DNA of 64,000 nucleotides. Source: Rhodopseudomonas sp. BAL398. Its GTDB lineage: Bacteria > Pseudomonadota > Alphaproteobacteria > Rhizobiales > Xanthobacteraceae. The DNA lies in contig NZ_CP133111.1 of the NCBI RefSeq assembly GCF_033001325.1, positions 1,364,001-1,428,000 of the forward strand, read 5' to 3'. The notes under the pieces were generated by a model. That model was not told the DNA's origin, ran no database searches, and saw only the letters and a program-made list of their open reading frames with translations. Position 1 is the stretch's first letter, and the number at the start of each line of letters is the position of its first letter. Made by a program: the position numbers and the translations under genes. Positions 19,003 to 28,358 of this stretch are shown piece after piece.

Positions 19003-19986
19003 CTAGAAGTGGCTGTAGGCCAGGTTTTGCAGCGTCATCTCGGCGCCGTCGGGCCCGAGGAATCGCGGCCGCCCTCCCCCGGCGCTCGCCACACCGATGG
19101 ACGTCACCGCGATCCCGGCCAGCCGCGATGCCGCCGCGAAGGCGGCGAAACGATTCGGCGCAATGGCGCATAGGATCTCGTAATCATCGCCGCCGCTCAG
19201 TAGCCGCGCGATCGGAACCGCGCCGGCGGCGACTAGGCCTCGGGCGGGGTCGGACAGCGGGATGGCGCCGACATCGATGGTCGCCGACAGCCCCGACACC
19301 CCGCAGAGCTTGGCCAAATCGCCCGCCAGCCCGTCGGAGACATCCATCGCCGCGCGGGCGTGGTCGCGCACCGCCTGCGCCAGAGCGCAGCGCGGCTGCG
19401 GCACCCGGTAGCGTTGCACCAGGACGTCGCGCGCAGCGGGGTCGGTGGCCAGCGCAGTGGCCACAACTCCGCCTTGCAGAATATCGAGCCCGAGGGCGGC
19501 GTCGCCGATCGTTCCGGTGACGACGATCAGATCGCCGGGCTCGGCGCCGCTTCGCCGCACCATCCGGCCAGGCAAGGTGCGGCCGAACGCCGTCACCGAG
19601 ATCATCAGCGGCCCCGGCGTCGAGACGGTATCGCCGCCCAGCAGCGGGCAGCCGAATTCAGTCGCGTCCTGACCCAGCGCGCGCGCAAATGGCGCCAGCC
19701 ACTCTGGGTCCGAGGTACGCAGCGCCAGCGTCAGCACGAAGCCGGCGGGGGTGGCGCCCTTGGCGGCCAGATCCGACAGGTTCACCCGCAGTGCCTTACG
19801 GGCGATGGTCTCGGGCGGATCGCCGGGCAGGAAATGCACGCCCTCGACGATGGCGTCGGTAGTCACCACCAGATCGTCGGCGGAAGCTGCCAGGACGGCG
19901 GCGTCATCGGTGAGACCGAACGCGCCGAGATCGGTCGCCAGCGGCGCGAAGTAGCGCGCGATCAGGGAGTCTTCACCGGAGGCCAT
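19003..19986 (-). CDS. thiL: Thiamine-monophosphate kinase
   Basis: ThiL phosphorylates thiamine monophosphate to the diphosphate cofactor. The start at 19986 gives MASGEDSLIARYFAPLATD, the usual N terminus; the ATG at 20013 would add 9 residues. Core motifs are GLTDDAAVLA (metal-binding Asp pair), VTTDAIVEGVHF, NLSDLAAKGATP, AMDVSDGLAGDLAKL and LSGGDDYEILCAI. The protein has 327 residues. It lies 89 bp after nusB with a palindromic repeat between, so it may have its own control. Confidence 0.95.
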   Translation of the reverse strand: MASGEDSLIARYFAPLATDLGAFGLTDDAAVLAASADDLVVTTDAIVEGVHFLPGDPPETIARKALRVNLSDLAAKGATPAGFVLTLALRTSDPEWLAPFARALGQDATEFGCPLLGGDTVSTPGPLMISVTAFGRTLPGRMVRRSGAEPGDLIVVTGTIGDAALGLDILQGGVVATALATDPAARDVLVQRYRVPQPRCALAQAVRDHARAAMDVSDGLAGDLAKLCGVSGLSATIDVGAIPLSDPARGLVAAGAVPIARLLSGGDDYEILCAIAPNRFAAFAAASRLAGIAVTSIGVASAGGGRPRFLGPDGAEMTLQNLAYSHF

Positions 19987-20008
19987 GTGTTGCAGTCCAT
20001 CATCGGCT

Positions 20009-20055
20009 GTCATCCTTCGAGGGCTCGCCGAAGGCGGCGAGCACCTCAGGATGAC
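20009..20055. repeat. Short palindromic repeat between nusB and thiL
   Basis: GTCATCCT (20009-20016) and AGGATGAC (20048-20055) bound a compact hairpin with inner GGCTCGCC/GGCGGCGAGC pairing. It is a short member of the GTCTCGAAGGATGAG family and overlaps the possible upstream start of thiL. Confidence 0.65.
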
Positions 20056-20075
20056 GGCTGGGCGCACCCGAATGC

Positions 20076-20585
20076 CTAGCGCACAAACTCCTCGGCGCGA
20101 AACTGCCGGGCGATCTGGTCCAGCACCGCGTTGACCATGCCGGTCTCGTCCTTCTCGACGAAAGCGTGGGCGACGTCGACATATTCCGAGACCACGACGC
20201 GCGCCGGAATGTCCTTGCGGTGCTCGAGCTCATAGGCCCCCGCACGCATCACCGCGCGCAAAATGGCGTCGATCCGCACCAGCGGCCAGCCCTTCGCCAG
20301 CGCGTCGTCGATCAAGGGATCGAGCCTGCCCTGGTCGCGCACCACGCCCGATACCACGTCTTGAAAGAACGCCTGCTCGGCCGGCAAATATTGATCGCCC
20401 TCGACCTCATTGCCTAGCCAGTGGCTTTCGAACTCGGCGAAGATGTCGTTGATGCCGGCGCCGCCGATATCCATCTGGTACAGCGCCTGCACGGCGGCGA
20501 GCCGTGCCGCGCCGCGCCGGTTGGCCTTGCGGTCGCCGGGCTTGGCCGGCGGCCTCCTGTCGAGTGGTTTGTTGATATCAGCCAT
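20076..20585 (-). CDS. nusB: Transcription antitermination factor NusB
   Basis: NusB works with NusE in rRNA antitermination. The 169-residue protein begins MADINKPLDRRPPAKPGDRK, a basic extension usual in Rhizobiales, then the all-helical core ANRRGAARLAAVQALYQMDI and, near the end, VVSEYVDVAHAFVEKDETGMVNAVLDQIAR in the family register. It follows ribH by 8 bp in the ribH-nusB-thiL order seen in many bacteria. Confidence 0.95.
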   Translation of the reverse strand: MADINKPLDRRPPAKPGDRKANRRGAARLAAVQALYQMDIGGAGINDIFAEFESHWLGNEVEGDQYLPAEQAFFQDVVSGVVRDQGRLDPLIDDALAKGWPLVRIDAILRAVMRAGAYELEHRKDIPARVVVSEYVDVAHAFVEKDETGMVNAVLDQIARQFRAEEFVR

Positions 20586-20593
20586 GACGCCGC

Positions 20594-21085
20594 TCAGCCC
20601 TTCGCCACACGGCGTTTGATCCGCAGCATCGCCAGCGCCGCGCGCGCGGCATCGCCGCCCTTGTTGAGTTCGGAGGCGCGGGCGCGTGCCCAGGCCTGTT
20701 CGTCGGTGTTGACGGTGATGATGCCGTTGCCGAGCGGGAATTTCCGCGCCACCGCGAGATCCATCAGCGCGCGCGAGGATTCGATCGATACGATCTCGAA
20801 ATGCAGGGTATCGCCGCGCACCACGCAGCCGAGCGCGATCGCCGCGTCATAGGGCTTGCCGTTGGCTTCCGCCGCATCGAGCGCGATCGCGATCGCGGCG
20901 GGGATCTCCAACGCGCCCGGCACGGTGAGGAGATCGTGCTTGACGCCCGCGGCGCTCAACTCCGCCAGCGCGCCTTCCAGCATCGCATCCTGAATATCGT
21001 CATAAAACCGCGCCTCGACGATCAGGACGCGCGCGCCCGTGATGTCGGTCTGATCCTGCAACTGGGCGCGCCGCGCGTCTGCCAT
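20594..21085 (-). CDS. ribH: 6,7-dimethyl-8-ribityllumazine synthase
   Basis: RibH makes lumazine from the ribityl-pyrimidinedione and dihydroxybutanone phosphate. The start [19 protein letters not shown] at 21085 gives 163 residues. Motifs are [49 protein letters not shown] (with the catalytic His region) and [17 protein letters not shown]. It lies directly upstream of nusB and downstream of ribE, separated from the latter by 211 bp holding a repeat. Confidence 0.96.
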   Translation of the reverse strand: MADARRAQLQDQTDITGARVLIVEARFYDDIQDAMLEGALAELSAAGVKHDLLTVPGALEIPAAIAIALDAAEANGKPYDAAIALGCVVRGDTLHFEIVSIESSRALMDLAVARKFPLGNGIITVNTDEQAWARARASELNKGGDAARAALAMLRIKRRVAKG

Positions 21086-21133
21086 TACTTCATTCCGTAT
21101 CGTTCGATTGGTCGAGCGGTGCAACCGGCACTG

Positions 21134-21233
21134 CCCTCATCCTGATGAGCGGCCCAAGGCCGCGTCTCGAAGGATGAGCGAGATCATGGCCTCATGGCTC
21201 AAACCTGCGCTGACGCGCCTTCTCACCATGAGG
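21134..21233. repeat. Dispersed palindromic repeat between ribE and ribH
   Basis: This copy of the GTCTCGAAGGATGAG family starts CCTCATCCTGATGAG and ends CTCACCATGAGG, with an inner GGCCCAAGGCC hairpin. It fills about half of the ribE-ribH gap. Confidence 0.7.
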
Positions 21234-21296
21234 AAACCGCGGGCGGTTTTAGGCGCGCGGGCGGCCAAAGCCAAGGAATCAAATCGCCGCTGCGGC

Positions 21297-21905
21297 TTAT
21301 TTCATCTCGCTCAGGCGCGCGGCATAGCGCGCCATCAGGTCGACTTCGAGATTGACCTCGCTGCCCGCGCTCCAGCTGTCCAGCGTGGTCACGCTCAGCG
21401 TGTGCGGAATGATCGCCACCGAAAACGTCACCCCATCGACGCCGTTGACCGTCAGCGACACGCCATCGAGCGTCACCGAGCCCTTGGTGGCGATGAAGCG
21501 CGCCAGGTCGCGGCTGGTGGCGAGGTGAAACCGCGCCATTCCCGGCAATTCCTCGCGGCGCGTGACCTCGGCGATGCCGTCGACATGGCCGGTGACGATA
21601 TGGCCGCCGAGTTCGTCGCCGATCTTCAGCGCGCGCTCCAGATTGAGCCTGGTGCCGACCGTCCAATGCTTGGCCGAGGTCATCGCCAGGGTCTCCGCCC
21701 CGGCGTCGACCTCATACCAGGTCTTGCCACCCTCGCGGCCGGAGCCGACCACGGTCATGCAGATGCCGTTGCTGGCGATCGAGGCGCCATCGGCGATGCT
21801 GGCCTGGTCATAATTGCACAGGATGCGCAGCCGGTGCAGGTAGCCCTGCGCGGTCGGCGTGAGGGCGATGATTTCGCCCTGGTCGGTAACGATGCCGGTG
21901 AACAT
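21297..21905 (-). CDS. ribE: Riboflavin synthase (alpha chain)
   Basis: This enzyme dismutates two lumazines to riboflavin. The start at 21905 gives MFTGIVTDQGEIIALTPTAQ, the conserved N terminus, and 202 residues. It has the two internal lumazine-binding repeats, seen in SIADGASIASNGICMTVV and the later ATKGSVTLDGVSLTVNGVDG. GGHIVTGHVDGIAEV marks the middle. It lies between ribD and ribH, so the four-gene riboflavin set lacks only ribA/B here. Confidence 0.95.
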   Translation of the reverse strand: MFTGIVTDQGEIIALTPTAQGYLHRLRILCNYDQASIADGASIASNGICMTVVGSGREGGKTWYEVDAGAETLAMTSAKHWTVGTRLNLERALKIGDELGGHIVTGHVDGIAEVTRREELPGMARFHLATSRDLARFIATKGSVTLDGVSLTVNGVDGVTFSVAIIPHTLSVTTLDSWSAGSEVNLEVDLMARYAARLSEMK

Positions 21906-21960
21906 AGGATCAGGTCTCGATGCCAAAATTGATTGCAGAAGCGCGCCAACGGAAGCCGAG

Positions 21961-22073
21961 CTCCCTCTCCCATGGGGAGAGGGTTGGGGTGAGGGGGTGC
22001 GGCCTATCGAGAGGGCGAAACCCCTCACCCGGCGCTTTGCGCCGACCTCTCCCTATGGGAGAGGTCGGATCCC
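21961..22073. repeat. Intergenic inverted repeat, CTCTCCC/GGGAGAG type
   Basis: CTCCCTCTCCCATGGGGAGA at the left and CTCTCCCTATGGGAGAGG at the right flank GGTTGGGGTGAGGGG and its complement CCCCTCACCC. This is the widespread high-GC intergenic repeat that recalls the CCCTCACCC-TAACCCTCTCC family. It separates ribD from ribE. Confidence 0.75.
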
Positions 22074-22107
22074 GGCGGACGTCACTGTCAAATTTGCGAC
22101 TCATCGT

Positions 22108-23256
22108 CTAGCTGCGCTCGTAAATCGTGAGAGTATCGGTTCCGAGCGTCTCGCTAGCACGCATGGTCAGCGTCGGCGATGCCGTGATCGCCGTGAGCGG
22201 CATGCCGTCCAGCGCGTCGACGCCGCCCTCGCCGATCGCGGCCGGGCCGCGCAGCAGCCAGACTTCGTCGACCAGGCCGGCTGTGACGAAGGATGCCGCG
22301 ACCCGCGCGCCGCCTTCGACCAGCAGTCGCGTGACGCCCCTATCGGCCAGCGCGCGCAGCACCGCGGCGAGATCGAGCCCCGGCGGGGTCGCGGCGGTCG
22401 CAACGTGGATCACCTGCGCGCCGGCGCCGCCCAATTTGGCGGCCGCCGCCGGCTCGGCGATTTCCGACGCCAGCAGCCACAGCGGCACCTGCCGCGCCGA
22501 TTGCACCAGCCGGCTGGAGCCGGGTAGCCGCAGCGCCCGGTCCAGCACCACCCGGATCGGCGATTGCTTTTCCATGCCGGGCAACCGGCAGGTCAGCAGC
22601 GGATCGTCGGCCAAAGCGGTTCTGATCCCGACAAGGATAGCGTCGGACTGGGCGCGCAACAGATGCACCCGCGCCCGCGCCGCCTCGCCGGTGACCGCTA
22701 CCGGTTGGCCGCCCGCCGCGCCGATCTTGTCGTCGCTCGACACCGCGAGTTTCAGGATCACATGCGGGCGCCGCTCGCGCACCCGGCGAAAATGCCCGGC
22801 ATGGTCATGAGCGGCTTCGGCGGCGCACAGCCCGACATCGACCCTGACGCCGGCGGCGCGCAGCCGCGCATGGCCCTGGCCTGCCACCTCCGGATTGGGG
22901 TCCTCGATCGCCGACACCACCCGGGCGATGCCGGCGGCGATCACCGCATCGGCGCAGGGTGGCGATTTGCCGTGATGCGAGCACGGCTCCAGCGTCACAT
23001 AAAGCGTCGCCCCCGGGGCGTCGCCGGCGCGCGCCAGCGCCTCGATCTCGGCATGAGGCCGCCCGCCCGGCTGGGTCCAGCCGCGGCCGAGGATCACGCC
23101 GTCCTTCACAATGACCGCGCCGACCGCCGGATTGGGCGCGGTGCGCCCCAACCCGCGACGGCCCAGCGTCAGCGCGAGCTGCATGAAACGCAGGTCGTGC
23201 GCTTTGCCGGCTCTGGCCTTATCCGCATACTGATCCTCCAGTATCCGGAAGATCAT
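22108..23256 (-). CDS. ribD: Bifunctional riboflavin deaminase/reductase
   Basis: RibD deaminates and reduces the pyrimidine intermediate in riboflavin synthesis. The N-terminal deaminase (about residues 20-165) has the zinc site in [11 protein letters not shown] and [18 protein letters not shown]. The C-terminal reductase (about 165-380) shows [18 protein letters not shown] and [12 protein letters not shown]. The ATG at 23256 overlaps the nrdR stop (ATGA), so it is probably coupled to nrdR. The protein has 382 residues. Confidence 0.95.
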   Translation of the reverse strand: MIFRILEDQYADKARAGKAHDLRFMQLALTLGRRGLGRTAPNPAVGAVIVKDGVILGRGWTQPGGRPHAEIEALARAGDAPGATLYVTLEPCSHHGKSPPCADAVIAAGIARVVSAIEDPNPEVAGQGHARLRAAGVRVDVGLCAAEAAHDHAGHFRRVRERRPHVILKLAVSSDDKIGAAGGQPVAVTGEAARARVHLLRAQSDAILVGIRTALADDPLLTCRLPGMEKQSPIRVVLDRALRLPGSSRLVQSARQVPLWLLASEIAEPAAAAKLGGAGAQVIHVATAATPPGLDLAAVLRALADRGVTRLLVEGGARVAASFVTAGLVDEVWLLRGPAAIGEGGVDALDGMPLTAITASPTLTMRASETLGTDTLTIYERS

Positions 23257-23735
23257 TTGCGCAGGCTCGCCAGCCGCGCCATCTCGTCACCGGACAATTC
23301 GCCGAGCAACGCCTCGAAATCCTTGGCCTCGCGGAAATTGCGATAGACCGAGGCGAAGCGCACATAGGCGACGTCGTCGACCTTGCGCAGATGGTCCATC
23401 ACGATCTCGCCGATGGTCTCCGAGGAGATCTCCGCCTCGCCGCCGCTTTCCAGCTCACGCACGATCGCCGACACCATCTTCTCGACCCGCTCCGGCTCGA
23501 CCGGCCGCTTGCGCAGACTGATCTGCAGCGAGCGCACCAGCTTGTCGCGGTCGAACGGCACTCGGCGGCCGTTGCGCTTGATCACGGTCAATTCGCGCAG
23601 CTGCACCCGTTCGAATGTGGTGAAGCGGAAATTGCACGCCATGCAGACCCGACGCCGCCGGATCACGGCGGAATCCTCGGTCGGACGGCTGTCCTTCACC
23701 TGGGTATCGAGGCTGTTGCAGCTCGGGCAGCGCAT
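23253..23735 (-). CDS. nrdR: Transcriptional repressor NrdR
   Basis: NrdR represses ribonucleotide reductase genes in response to ATP/dATP. The 160-residue protein has the N-terminal zinc ribbon ([17 protein letters not shown] and [15 protein letters not shown]), then an ATP-cone ([20 protein letters not shown]). It is encoded between glyA and ribD, as in many alphaproteobacteria. A likely target, nrdJ, lies about 17 kb away in the same window, with two NrdR-like boxes in its promoter. Confidence 0.96.
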   Translation of the reverse strand: MRCPSCNSLDTQVKDSRPTEDSAVIRRRRVCMACNFRFTTFERVQLRELTVIKRNGRRVPFDRDKLVRSLQISLRKRPVEPERVEKMVSAIVRELESGGEAEISSETIGEIVMDHLRKVDDVAYVRFASVYRNFREAKDFEALLGELSGDEMARLASLRK

Positions 23736-23747
23736 CCGTGAGGGTCC

Positions 23748-25049
23748 TTACTGGTAGATCGGGAAGCGTCCGGTCAGTTCCTTGACCCGCTCCTTCACCG
23801 AGGCTTCCACCAAAGGCGCGCCGCCATCCGGCGATTGCGCAATGGCATTAAGCACTTCGGCGATCATATTGCCGACCTGCTTGAACTCGGCGACGCCGAA
23901 ACCGCGGGTGGTGGCGGCCGGCGTGCCGAGCCGCAGCCCGGAGGTGACGAACGGCTTTTCCGGATCGTAGGGGATGCCGTTCTTGTTGCAGGTGATGGCG
24001 GCGCGAACCAGGGCCTTTTCGGAGACGTTGCCCTTGAGGCCCTTGGGCCGCAGATCAACCAGCATCAGATGATTATCAGTGCCGCCCGAAACGATGTCGA
24101 ATCCCGCTGCGCGAAGCGTTTCCGCAAGCGCCTTGGCGTTTTCGACGACGTTCTTCGCGTAGATCTTGAAGTCGGGCTGCAACGCTTCCTTGAACGCCAC
24201 CGCCTTGGCGGCGATGACATGCATCAGGGGGCCGCCCTGCAGGCCGGGGAAGATCGCCGAATTGAGCTTCTTGGCCAGCGCCTCGTCATTGCTCAGGATC
24301 AGGCCGCCGCGCGGGCCGCGCAGCGATTTGTGGGTGGTAGTGGTGGTGACGTGGGCATAGGGCACCGGCGAGGCATGGACGCCGCCCGCCACCAGACCGG
24401 CGAAATGCGCCATGTCGACCAACAGATAGGCCCCGACGCTGTCGGCGATCTCGCGGAAGCGCTTGAAGTCCCAAGCCCGCGAATAGGCCGAGCCGCCGGC
24501 GATGATCAGCTTCGGCTTGACCTGCTCGGCCTGCTTGGCCAGCGCATCCATGTCGATGATCTGGTCCTCGCGCCGCACCGTGTAATGCGCCGGCTTGAAC
24601 CATTTGCCCGACATGTTGACCGCGGAACCATGGGTGAGATGGCCGCCGGCGGCCAGATCCAGACCCATGAAGGTATCGCCGGGCTGCAGCAGCGCCAGGA
24701 ACACGGCCTGGTTCATCTGGCTCCCGGAATTCGGCTGCACATTGGCAAAGCCGGCGCCGAACAGCTTCTTGGCACGCTCGATCGCCAGATTCTCGGCGAT
24801 GTCGACGAATTCGCAGCCGCCATAATAGCGGTGGCCCGGATAGCCCTCGGCATATTTGTTGGTCATCACCGAGCCCTGTGCTTCCAGCACCGCGCGGCTG
24901 ACGATGTTTTCCGAGGCGATCAGCTCGACCTCATGGCGCTGGCGGCCAAGCTCGCCCTTGATGGCGGCGGCGATCTCGGGATCGGCCTGCTCCAGCGAGG
25001 CCGAAAAGAAGGAATCGGGGGCAGATTGGGTCGTGGCAGATGTGCTCAT
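23748..25049 (-). CDS. glyA: Serine hydroxymethyltransferase
   Basis: This PLP enzyme converts serine and tetrahydrofolate to glycine and methylene-tetrahydrofolate. The start at 25049 gives [20 protein letters not shown] and 433 residues. Key blocks are [40 protein letters not shown], and the PLP lysine in [14 protein letters not shown]. The C terminus ends [14 protein letters not shown]. It starts the glyA-nrdR-ribD run on the minus strand, with 12 bp before nrdR. Confidence 0.97.
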   Translation of the reverse strand: MSTSATTQSAPDSFFSASLEQADPEIAAAIKGELGRQRHEVELIASENIVSRAVLEAQGSVMTNKYAEGYPGHRYYGGCEFVDIAENLAIERAKKLFGAGFANVQPNSGSQMNQAVFLALLQPGDTFMGLDLAAGGHLTHGSAVNMSGKWFKPAHYTVRREDQIIDMDALAKQAEQVKPKLIIAGGSAYSRAWDFKRFREIADSVGAYLLVDMAHFAGLVAGGVHASPVPYAHVTTTTTHKSLRGPRGGLILSNDEALAKKLNSAIFPGLQGGPLMHVIAAKAVAFKEALQPDFKIYAKNVVENAKALAETLRAAGFDIVSGGTDNHLMLVDLRPKGLKGNVSEKALVRAAITCNKNGIPYDPEKPFVTSGLRLGTPAATTRGFGVAEFKQVGNMIAEVLNAIAQSPDGGAPLVEASVKERVKELTGRFPIYQ

Positions 25050-25271
25050 GGCAAATGTCTCCACCGCCGCAGCCCTTTGGTCGGGGCGCGCGCGGTCAGC
25101 TGATGCGGTCGGAAGCGGCGCGTGCCGCATAGCATATCCGGGCCGGCGGGCCAAGGACGGAGCCAACATTTGCGGCCATGCGTCCCCGTTAGACCCAGAT
25201 ATGGTGGATTTTACCGGTTCCAAGGGGGCGGCGCTGAGGTACCGGCCGTTGCCTTGCGGGCGGAGTCGAAT

Positions 25272-25298
25272 TATGTATATCCCATTTGGATATCCATA
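25272..25298. promoter_or_regulatory. Inverted-repeat operator of vapBC
   Basis: TATGTATATCC (25272-25282) and GGATATCCATA (25288-25298) form an inverted repeat of 11-bp arms with 10 matches and a 5-nt spacer. It ends 9 bp before the vapB start and includes a TATAT that could be the -10. VapB/VapBC complexes normally bind such sites to repress their own promoter. Confidence 0.8.
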
Positions 25299-25307
25299 GG
25301 ATCCGTG

Positions 25308-25541
25308 ATGGCCAGTTCAACCGTCTTCACCAGCAACCGCAGCCAAGCGGTTCGCTTGCCCAAGGGCGTCGCCTTCCCCGACGGCGTGCACAAGGTCGAC
25401 ATCATCAAGATCGGCCGCAGTCGCGTCATCGTTCCGCAAGGCCAGCGATGGGACGACTTCTTCCTGAACGGCCCCCGCGCCAGCGACGATTTCCTCCGCG
25501 AACGCGAGCAGCCGGCTGCCGAACAGCGCGAGCCGCTGTGA
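25308..25541 (+). CDS. vapB: VapB-type antitoxin
   Basis: This 77-residue AbrB-like (SpoVT/AbrB swapped-hairpin) antitoxin neutralises the adjacent PIN toxin and represses the operon. The start at 25308 gives [20 protein letters not shown], the standard VapB DNA-binding hairpin, followed by [20 protein letters not shown] and a toxin-binding tail. Its stop overlaps the vapC start (TGATG). The operator inverted repeat lies immediately upstream. Confidence 0.92.
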   Translation: MASSTVFTSNRSQAVRLPKGVAFPDGVHKVDIIKIGRSRVIVPQGQRWDDFFLNGPRASDDFLREREQPAAEQREPL

Positions 25542-25939
25542 TGCTCGCCTACATGCTCGATACCAATATCTGCATCTACGTGATCAAGAACCGCCCGCCG
25601 GCGCTGCGCGACAAATTCAATGCGCTGGCCGAGCAGCTGTGCATCTCCAGCATCACGCTCGGCGAATTGGTCTATGGGGCGGAGAAGTCGGCCCGCCGCG
25701 TCGACAATCTCAATGCGATCGCGCATTTCACCGCGCGCCTGCAGGTACTGCCCTTAGCCGACAAGGCCGCGGCGCATGACGGCCAGCTCCGCGCCGAACT
25801 CGAGCGCGCCGGCACGCCCTGTCGCCCTCACGACATGCAGATCGCCGGCCACGCCCGCAGCGAGGGGCTGATCGTGGTCACCAACAATATGCGGGAATTT
25901 GCCCGGATGCCGGGTCTGCGGGTGGAGAATTGGGTGTGA
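25541..25939 (+). CDS. vapC: VapC-type PIN-domain ribonuclease toxin
   Basis: VapC is a Mg-dependent RNase that cuts tRNA or rRNA when freed from VapB. The 132-residue protein starts [19 protein letters not shown], with the first acidic residue in LDTN. Others are in SSITLGELVYGAEK, the PHDMQIAGHARSEG block, and NNMREFARMPGLRVENW. All four acidic positions of the PIN site appear present, so the toxin is probably active. It is translationally coupled to vapB. Confidence 0.93.
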   Translation: MLAYMLDTNICIYVIKNRPPALRDKFNALAEQLCISSITLGELVYGAEKSARRVDNLNAIAHFTARLQVLPLADKAAAHDGQLRAELERAGTPCRPHDMQIAGHARSEGLIVVTNNMREFARMPGLRVENWV

Positions 25940-26012
25940 GCGCAAAATCGACATAGGCTAGGCCGGAAACGAATCTCCGCGAGATGCGCTGACAACCAAC
26001 GCCGCAATCGCC

Positions 26013-26636
26013 TCACGCCAGCCGATACGCCCCGCCCTTTTCGATCGAGCGCAAGAACGCCGGCCGCGCGTGCATTCGCGCTAGCCAGGCCTCGAATTCC
26101 GGATAGGCGGACAGCCGCCCGAAGGATTTCGCGACCTCGGCGACAAAGCTCATCATGATGTCGGCGCCGGTCAGCGCCTCGGCGACGAAGAACGCCCTGC
26201 CCTTGAGCGCGCCCTCGACAAAACCGAGATGGTTGGCGATCTCGGCGTCGATCCGCGGCTGCAGCGGCGCCGCCGCGTCTTTCAGCCGGCTGGTGTAGAG
26301 CTGCAACATCAAGGGCAGCATTGCCGAGCCCTCGGCGTAATGCAGCCATTCCTGATAGGCCTCGAAATCCGGCGTCGCCTCGGCCGGGCGCATCGCCCCC
26401 TTGCCGTAGCGGCGGATGATGTAGTCGACGATCGCCCCGGATTCCGCCAGCGTGATGTCGCCATCGACAATCACCGGCGACTTGCCGAGCGGCTGCACCT
26501 GGGCAAGCTCGGGCGGCGCCAGCCGCGTCACCGCATCGCGCTGATAGCGCTTCAATTCATAGGGCGCGCCGAGTTCTTCCAGCAGCCACAAAACGCGCTG
26601 CGAGCGGGAGTCGTTGAGGTGGTGCAGCGTGAGCAT
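26013..26636 (-). CDS. Glutathione S-transferase family protein
   Basis: This protein of 207 residues starts at 26636 (MLTLHHLNDSRSQRVLWLLE). The N-terminal thioredoxin-like domain has SRSQRVLWLLEELGAPYELK and GKSPVIVDGDITLAESGAIV with the cis-Pro. The C-terminal all-helical domain runs from about residue 85 to the end (EGALKGRAFFVAEALTGADI). No specific class is assigned. The catalytic Ser/Tyr is plausibly the Ser in NDSRSQ. It stands alone, 73 bp from vapC in convergent orientation. Confidence 0.85.
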   Translation of the reverse strand: MLTLHHLNDSRSQRVLWLLEELGAPYELKRYQRDAVTRLAPPELAQVQPLGKSPVIVDGDITLAESGAIVDYIIRRYGKGAMRPAEATPDFEAYQEWLHYAEGSAMLPLMLQLYTSRLKDAAAPLQPRIDAEIANHLGFVEGALKGRAFFVAEALTGADIMMSFVAEVAKSFGRLSAYPEFEAWLARMHARPAFLRSIEKGGAYRLA

Positions 26637-26766
26637 GGTGGGATTCCTTATGAAGACTTCGAGGCCACGCAATGTCGAGGCTCACGCCTGCGGTGACTTG
26701 GTCGCCGATAACCGGCCGCACCTGCGAGTGGGCGATGTGAGCCGCCGATGCGGGCCTCCGATCGCC

Positions 26767-26976
26767 TCAGATCGTCGCCTGGACCTGGCCGCATTCCTTG
26801 CAGGTGAATTTGACCCGGGTCTCGCCTTTTGGCGCGATCACCTTGTTGGGCGCGCCGCATTTGCCGCATGTGGTCATGATGCGGGTGTCGCCCTGCTTCA
26901 CCGTCAGGTGCTTCTTTTCCATCGCTTCGCGCATCAGCCGTTCGGCCTCCTCGCGCATTGCCTGCTTATCCACCAT
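26767..26976 (-). CDS. Small zinc-ribbon protein
   Basis: The protein has 69 residues from the ATG at 26976 (MVDKQAMREEAERLMREAME). A helical N-terminal half precedes a C-terminal zinc ribbon: CGKCGAPN and CKECGQVQ give two CxxC pairs about 25 residues apart. Such ribbons may bind nucleic acid or protein. No specific family is recognised. It has no close partner gene. Confidence 0.6.
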   Translation of the reverse strand: MVDKQAMREEAERLMREAMEKKHLTVKQGDTRIMTTCGKCGAPNKVIAPKGETRVKFTCKECGQVQATI

Positions 26977-27156
26977 GCCGCCGCTCCGCCGAATCCGAAA
27001 TTCCAGATTGGCTTTTAGCGCCGAATTACGATGCGTCTGCAAAAATCGAACGGGAATTTGGCGGGAGGTTTGGTCGCAGCTGCCCCATTTCCGAGGCGTC
27101 GGCGCGTCGGAGGACGCTTCCGTGGCGCCAACCGTGAGGGCCGCGACACGCGCCGC

Positions 27157-27372
27157 TCACATCCCGGTAAAGCCAGCCTTGACCGGGTCGTTGCTGCCAT
27201 CATGTTCGCGCAGGAACACCAGCCCGCACACTGTCAGCCGGTTGTCGTCGGTTTCGCCGGCCTCGAACAGCATACGGATGTAACTCTCGACGCTGGGCTG
27301 GGCCAGTTCGGCGGCTTCGCGGCTGGTCAACAGGCCATAGGTCTGGATCACGCGTTCAACAGCGGCTTTCAT
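27157..27372 (-). CDS. Small protein of unknown function
   Basis: The protein has 71 residues (MKAAVERVIQTYGLLTSREA). It is mostly helical with an acidic central stretch and a C-terminal VCGLVFLREHDGSNDPVKAG. No family is recognised. It is 16 bp downstream of another small gene (27389-27589) on the same strand, and the two may form a unit. Confidence 0.5.
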   Translation of the reverse strand: MKAAVERVIQTYGLLTSREAAELAQPSVESYIRMLFEAGETDDNRLTVCGLVFLREHDGSNDPVKAGFTGM

Positions 27373-27388
27373 GATTATCCTTGTCGGC

Positions 27389-27589
27389 TCAGGCCGCGAG
27401 TTGGGCGGATTCGAATTTAGCGATCGCCCGGTTGGCGAGCCGGATCACATTGGTTTCGCCGCGATGAAACATCTGCACGATGGTCTGCAGCAGCGCATCA
27501 TTGGTTGTCGCGCTGTCGCTGATGGCGCCACTGCGGCGCAGATAATCCGATGCGATGTCGTAGGACCGCCCGATAATGTCGACGTTCAT
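27389..27589 (-). CDS. Small protein of unknown function
   Basis: The protein has 66 residues from the ATG at 27589 (MNVDIIGRSYDIASDYLRRS); an upstream in-frame ATG at 27616 would add 9. It is helical, without signal peptide or cysteine motif. No family is recognised. Its stop is 16 bp before the next small gene, suggesting one transcript. Confidence 0.5.
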   Translation of the reverse strand: MNVDIIGRSYDIASDYLRRSGAISDSATTNDALLQTIVQMFHRGETNVIRLANRAIAKFESAQLAA

Positions 27590-27704
27590 GACTCTCACTC
27601 CGCGCTCGACCAGCATGGTATCCCTCCACTTGCGAACGCTGTGATAAGCGCGGCGCGAGAAGAAAGTTCCATCGCCCGGCGTCGGCGCGCTCGGCTGACA
27701 AAAA

Positions 27705-27730
27705 ATCGGCCTCCCGCGAGGAAGGCCGAT
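27705..27730 (-). terminator. Rho-independent terminator of the ldtR transcript
   Basis: ATCGGCCT (27705-27712) and AGGCCGAT (27723-27730) form an 8-bp stem; on the minus strand it is followed by TTTTTT. It lies about 112 bp downstream of ldtR. Confidence 0.85.
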
Positions 27731-27842
27731 GCAACGGGGGCGTCTAACGGTCGGAGGTGCGCGGGCCTGCCGCTGGGGCAGCGCCTGGCGGATGTTGCCA
27801 TCCGCCGGCGATCGTTGGCGCGCTACCGAAAAGCCTGAAGGC

Positions 27843-28358
27843 TCAGAGCCGGTACAGGATCTGGTCGGTCCAGAACCGCTCCAGCCGATGCAGCGATTTG
27901 TTCAGCGTGGCGAACTCGTCATTGGAGATGCCGCCGACCTGCTCCACCGTGCGAACGTGCTTCTGATACAGCGCGTCGACGATGTGGCGGATTTCCTGGC
28001 CCTGCGCGGTCAGACGGATCCGCACCGAGCGGCGGTCGACGCGCGAGCGCTGGTGATCGAGGAAGCCGAGCTCGACCAACTTCTTCAGATTGTAGGACAC
28101 GTTGGAGCCGAGATAGTAGCCGCGCGTGCGCAGCTCGCCCGCGGTCAGCTCCTTGTCACCGATATTGTAGAGTAGCAACGCTTGCACCGAATTGATGTCG
28201 GCGCGTCCGCGGCGGTCGAATTCATCCTTGATAACGTCGAGCAGGCGGCGATGCAGCCGCTCCACCAAGGTCAGTGCCTCGAGATAGAGCGGCTGGACCG
28301 GCGCTTGTCCGGATGAAGGCGCGGCGACTTCCGCCGCCGTTGCTACGGCTTTGATCAT
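27843..28358 (-). CDS. ldtR: LdtR-like MarR-family regulator
   Basis: This 171-residue protein has a MarR winged helix and resembles LdtR of Rhizobiales, which controls L,D-transpeptidase and stress genes. The helix-turn-helix spans about residues 70-105 (ELTAGELRTRGYYLGSNVSY, KKLVELGFLDHQRS), then the wing RVDRRSVRIRLTAQGQEI. The N-terminal 20 residues are low-complexity. It stands alone, behind a 584-bp AT-richer upstream region and ahead of a good terminator. The LdtR assignment is from memory of the family and is not proved. Confidence 0.75.
   Translation of the reverse strand: MIKAVATAAEVAAPSSGQAPVQPLYLEALTLVERLHRRLLDVIKDEFDRRGRADINSVQALLLYNIGDKELTAGELRTRGYYLGSNVSYNLKKLVELGFLDHQRSRVDRRSVRIRLTAQGQEIRHIVDALYQKHVRTVEQVGGISNDEFATLNKSLHRLERFWTDQILYRL

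Noticed and set aside
20586-23300. FMN riboswitch near the riboflavin genes
   Set aside because: No RFN-element pattern was seen in the gaps; the ribE-ribH and ribD-ribE gaps hold dispersed repeats instead.
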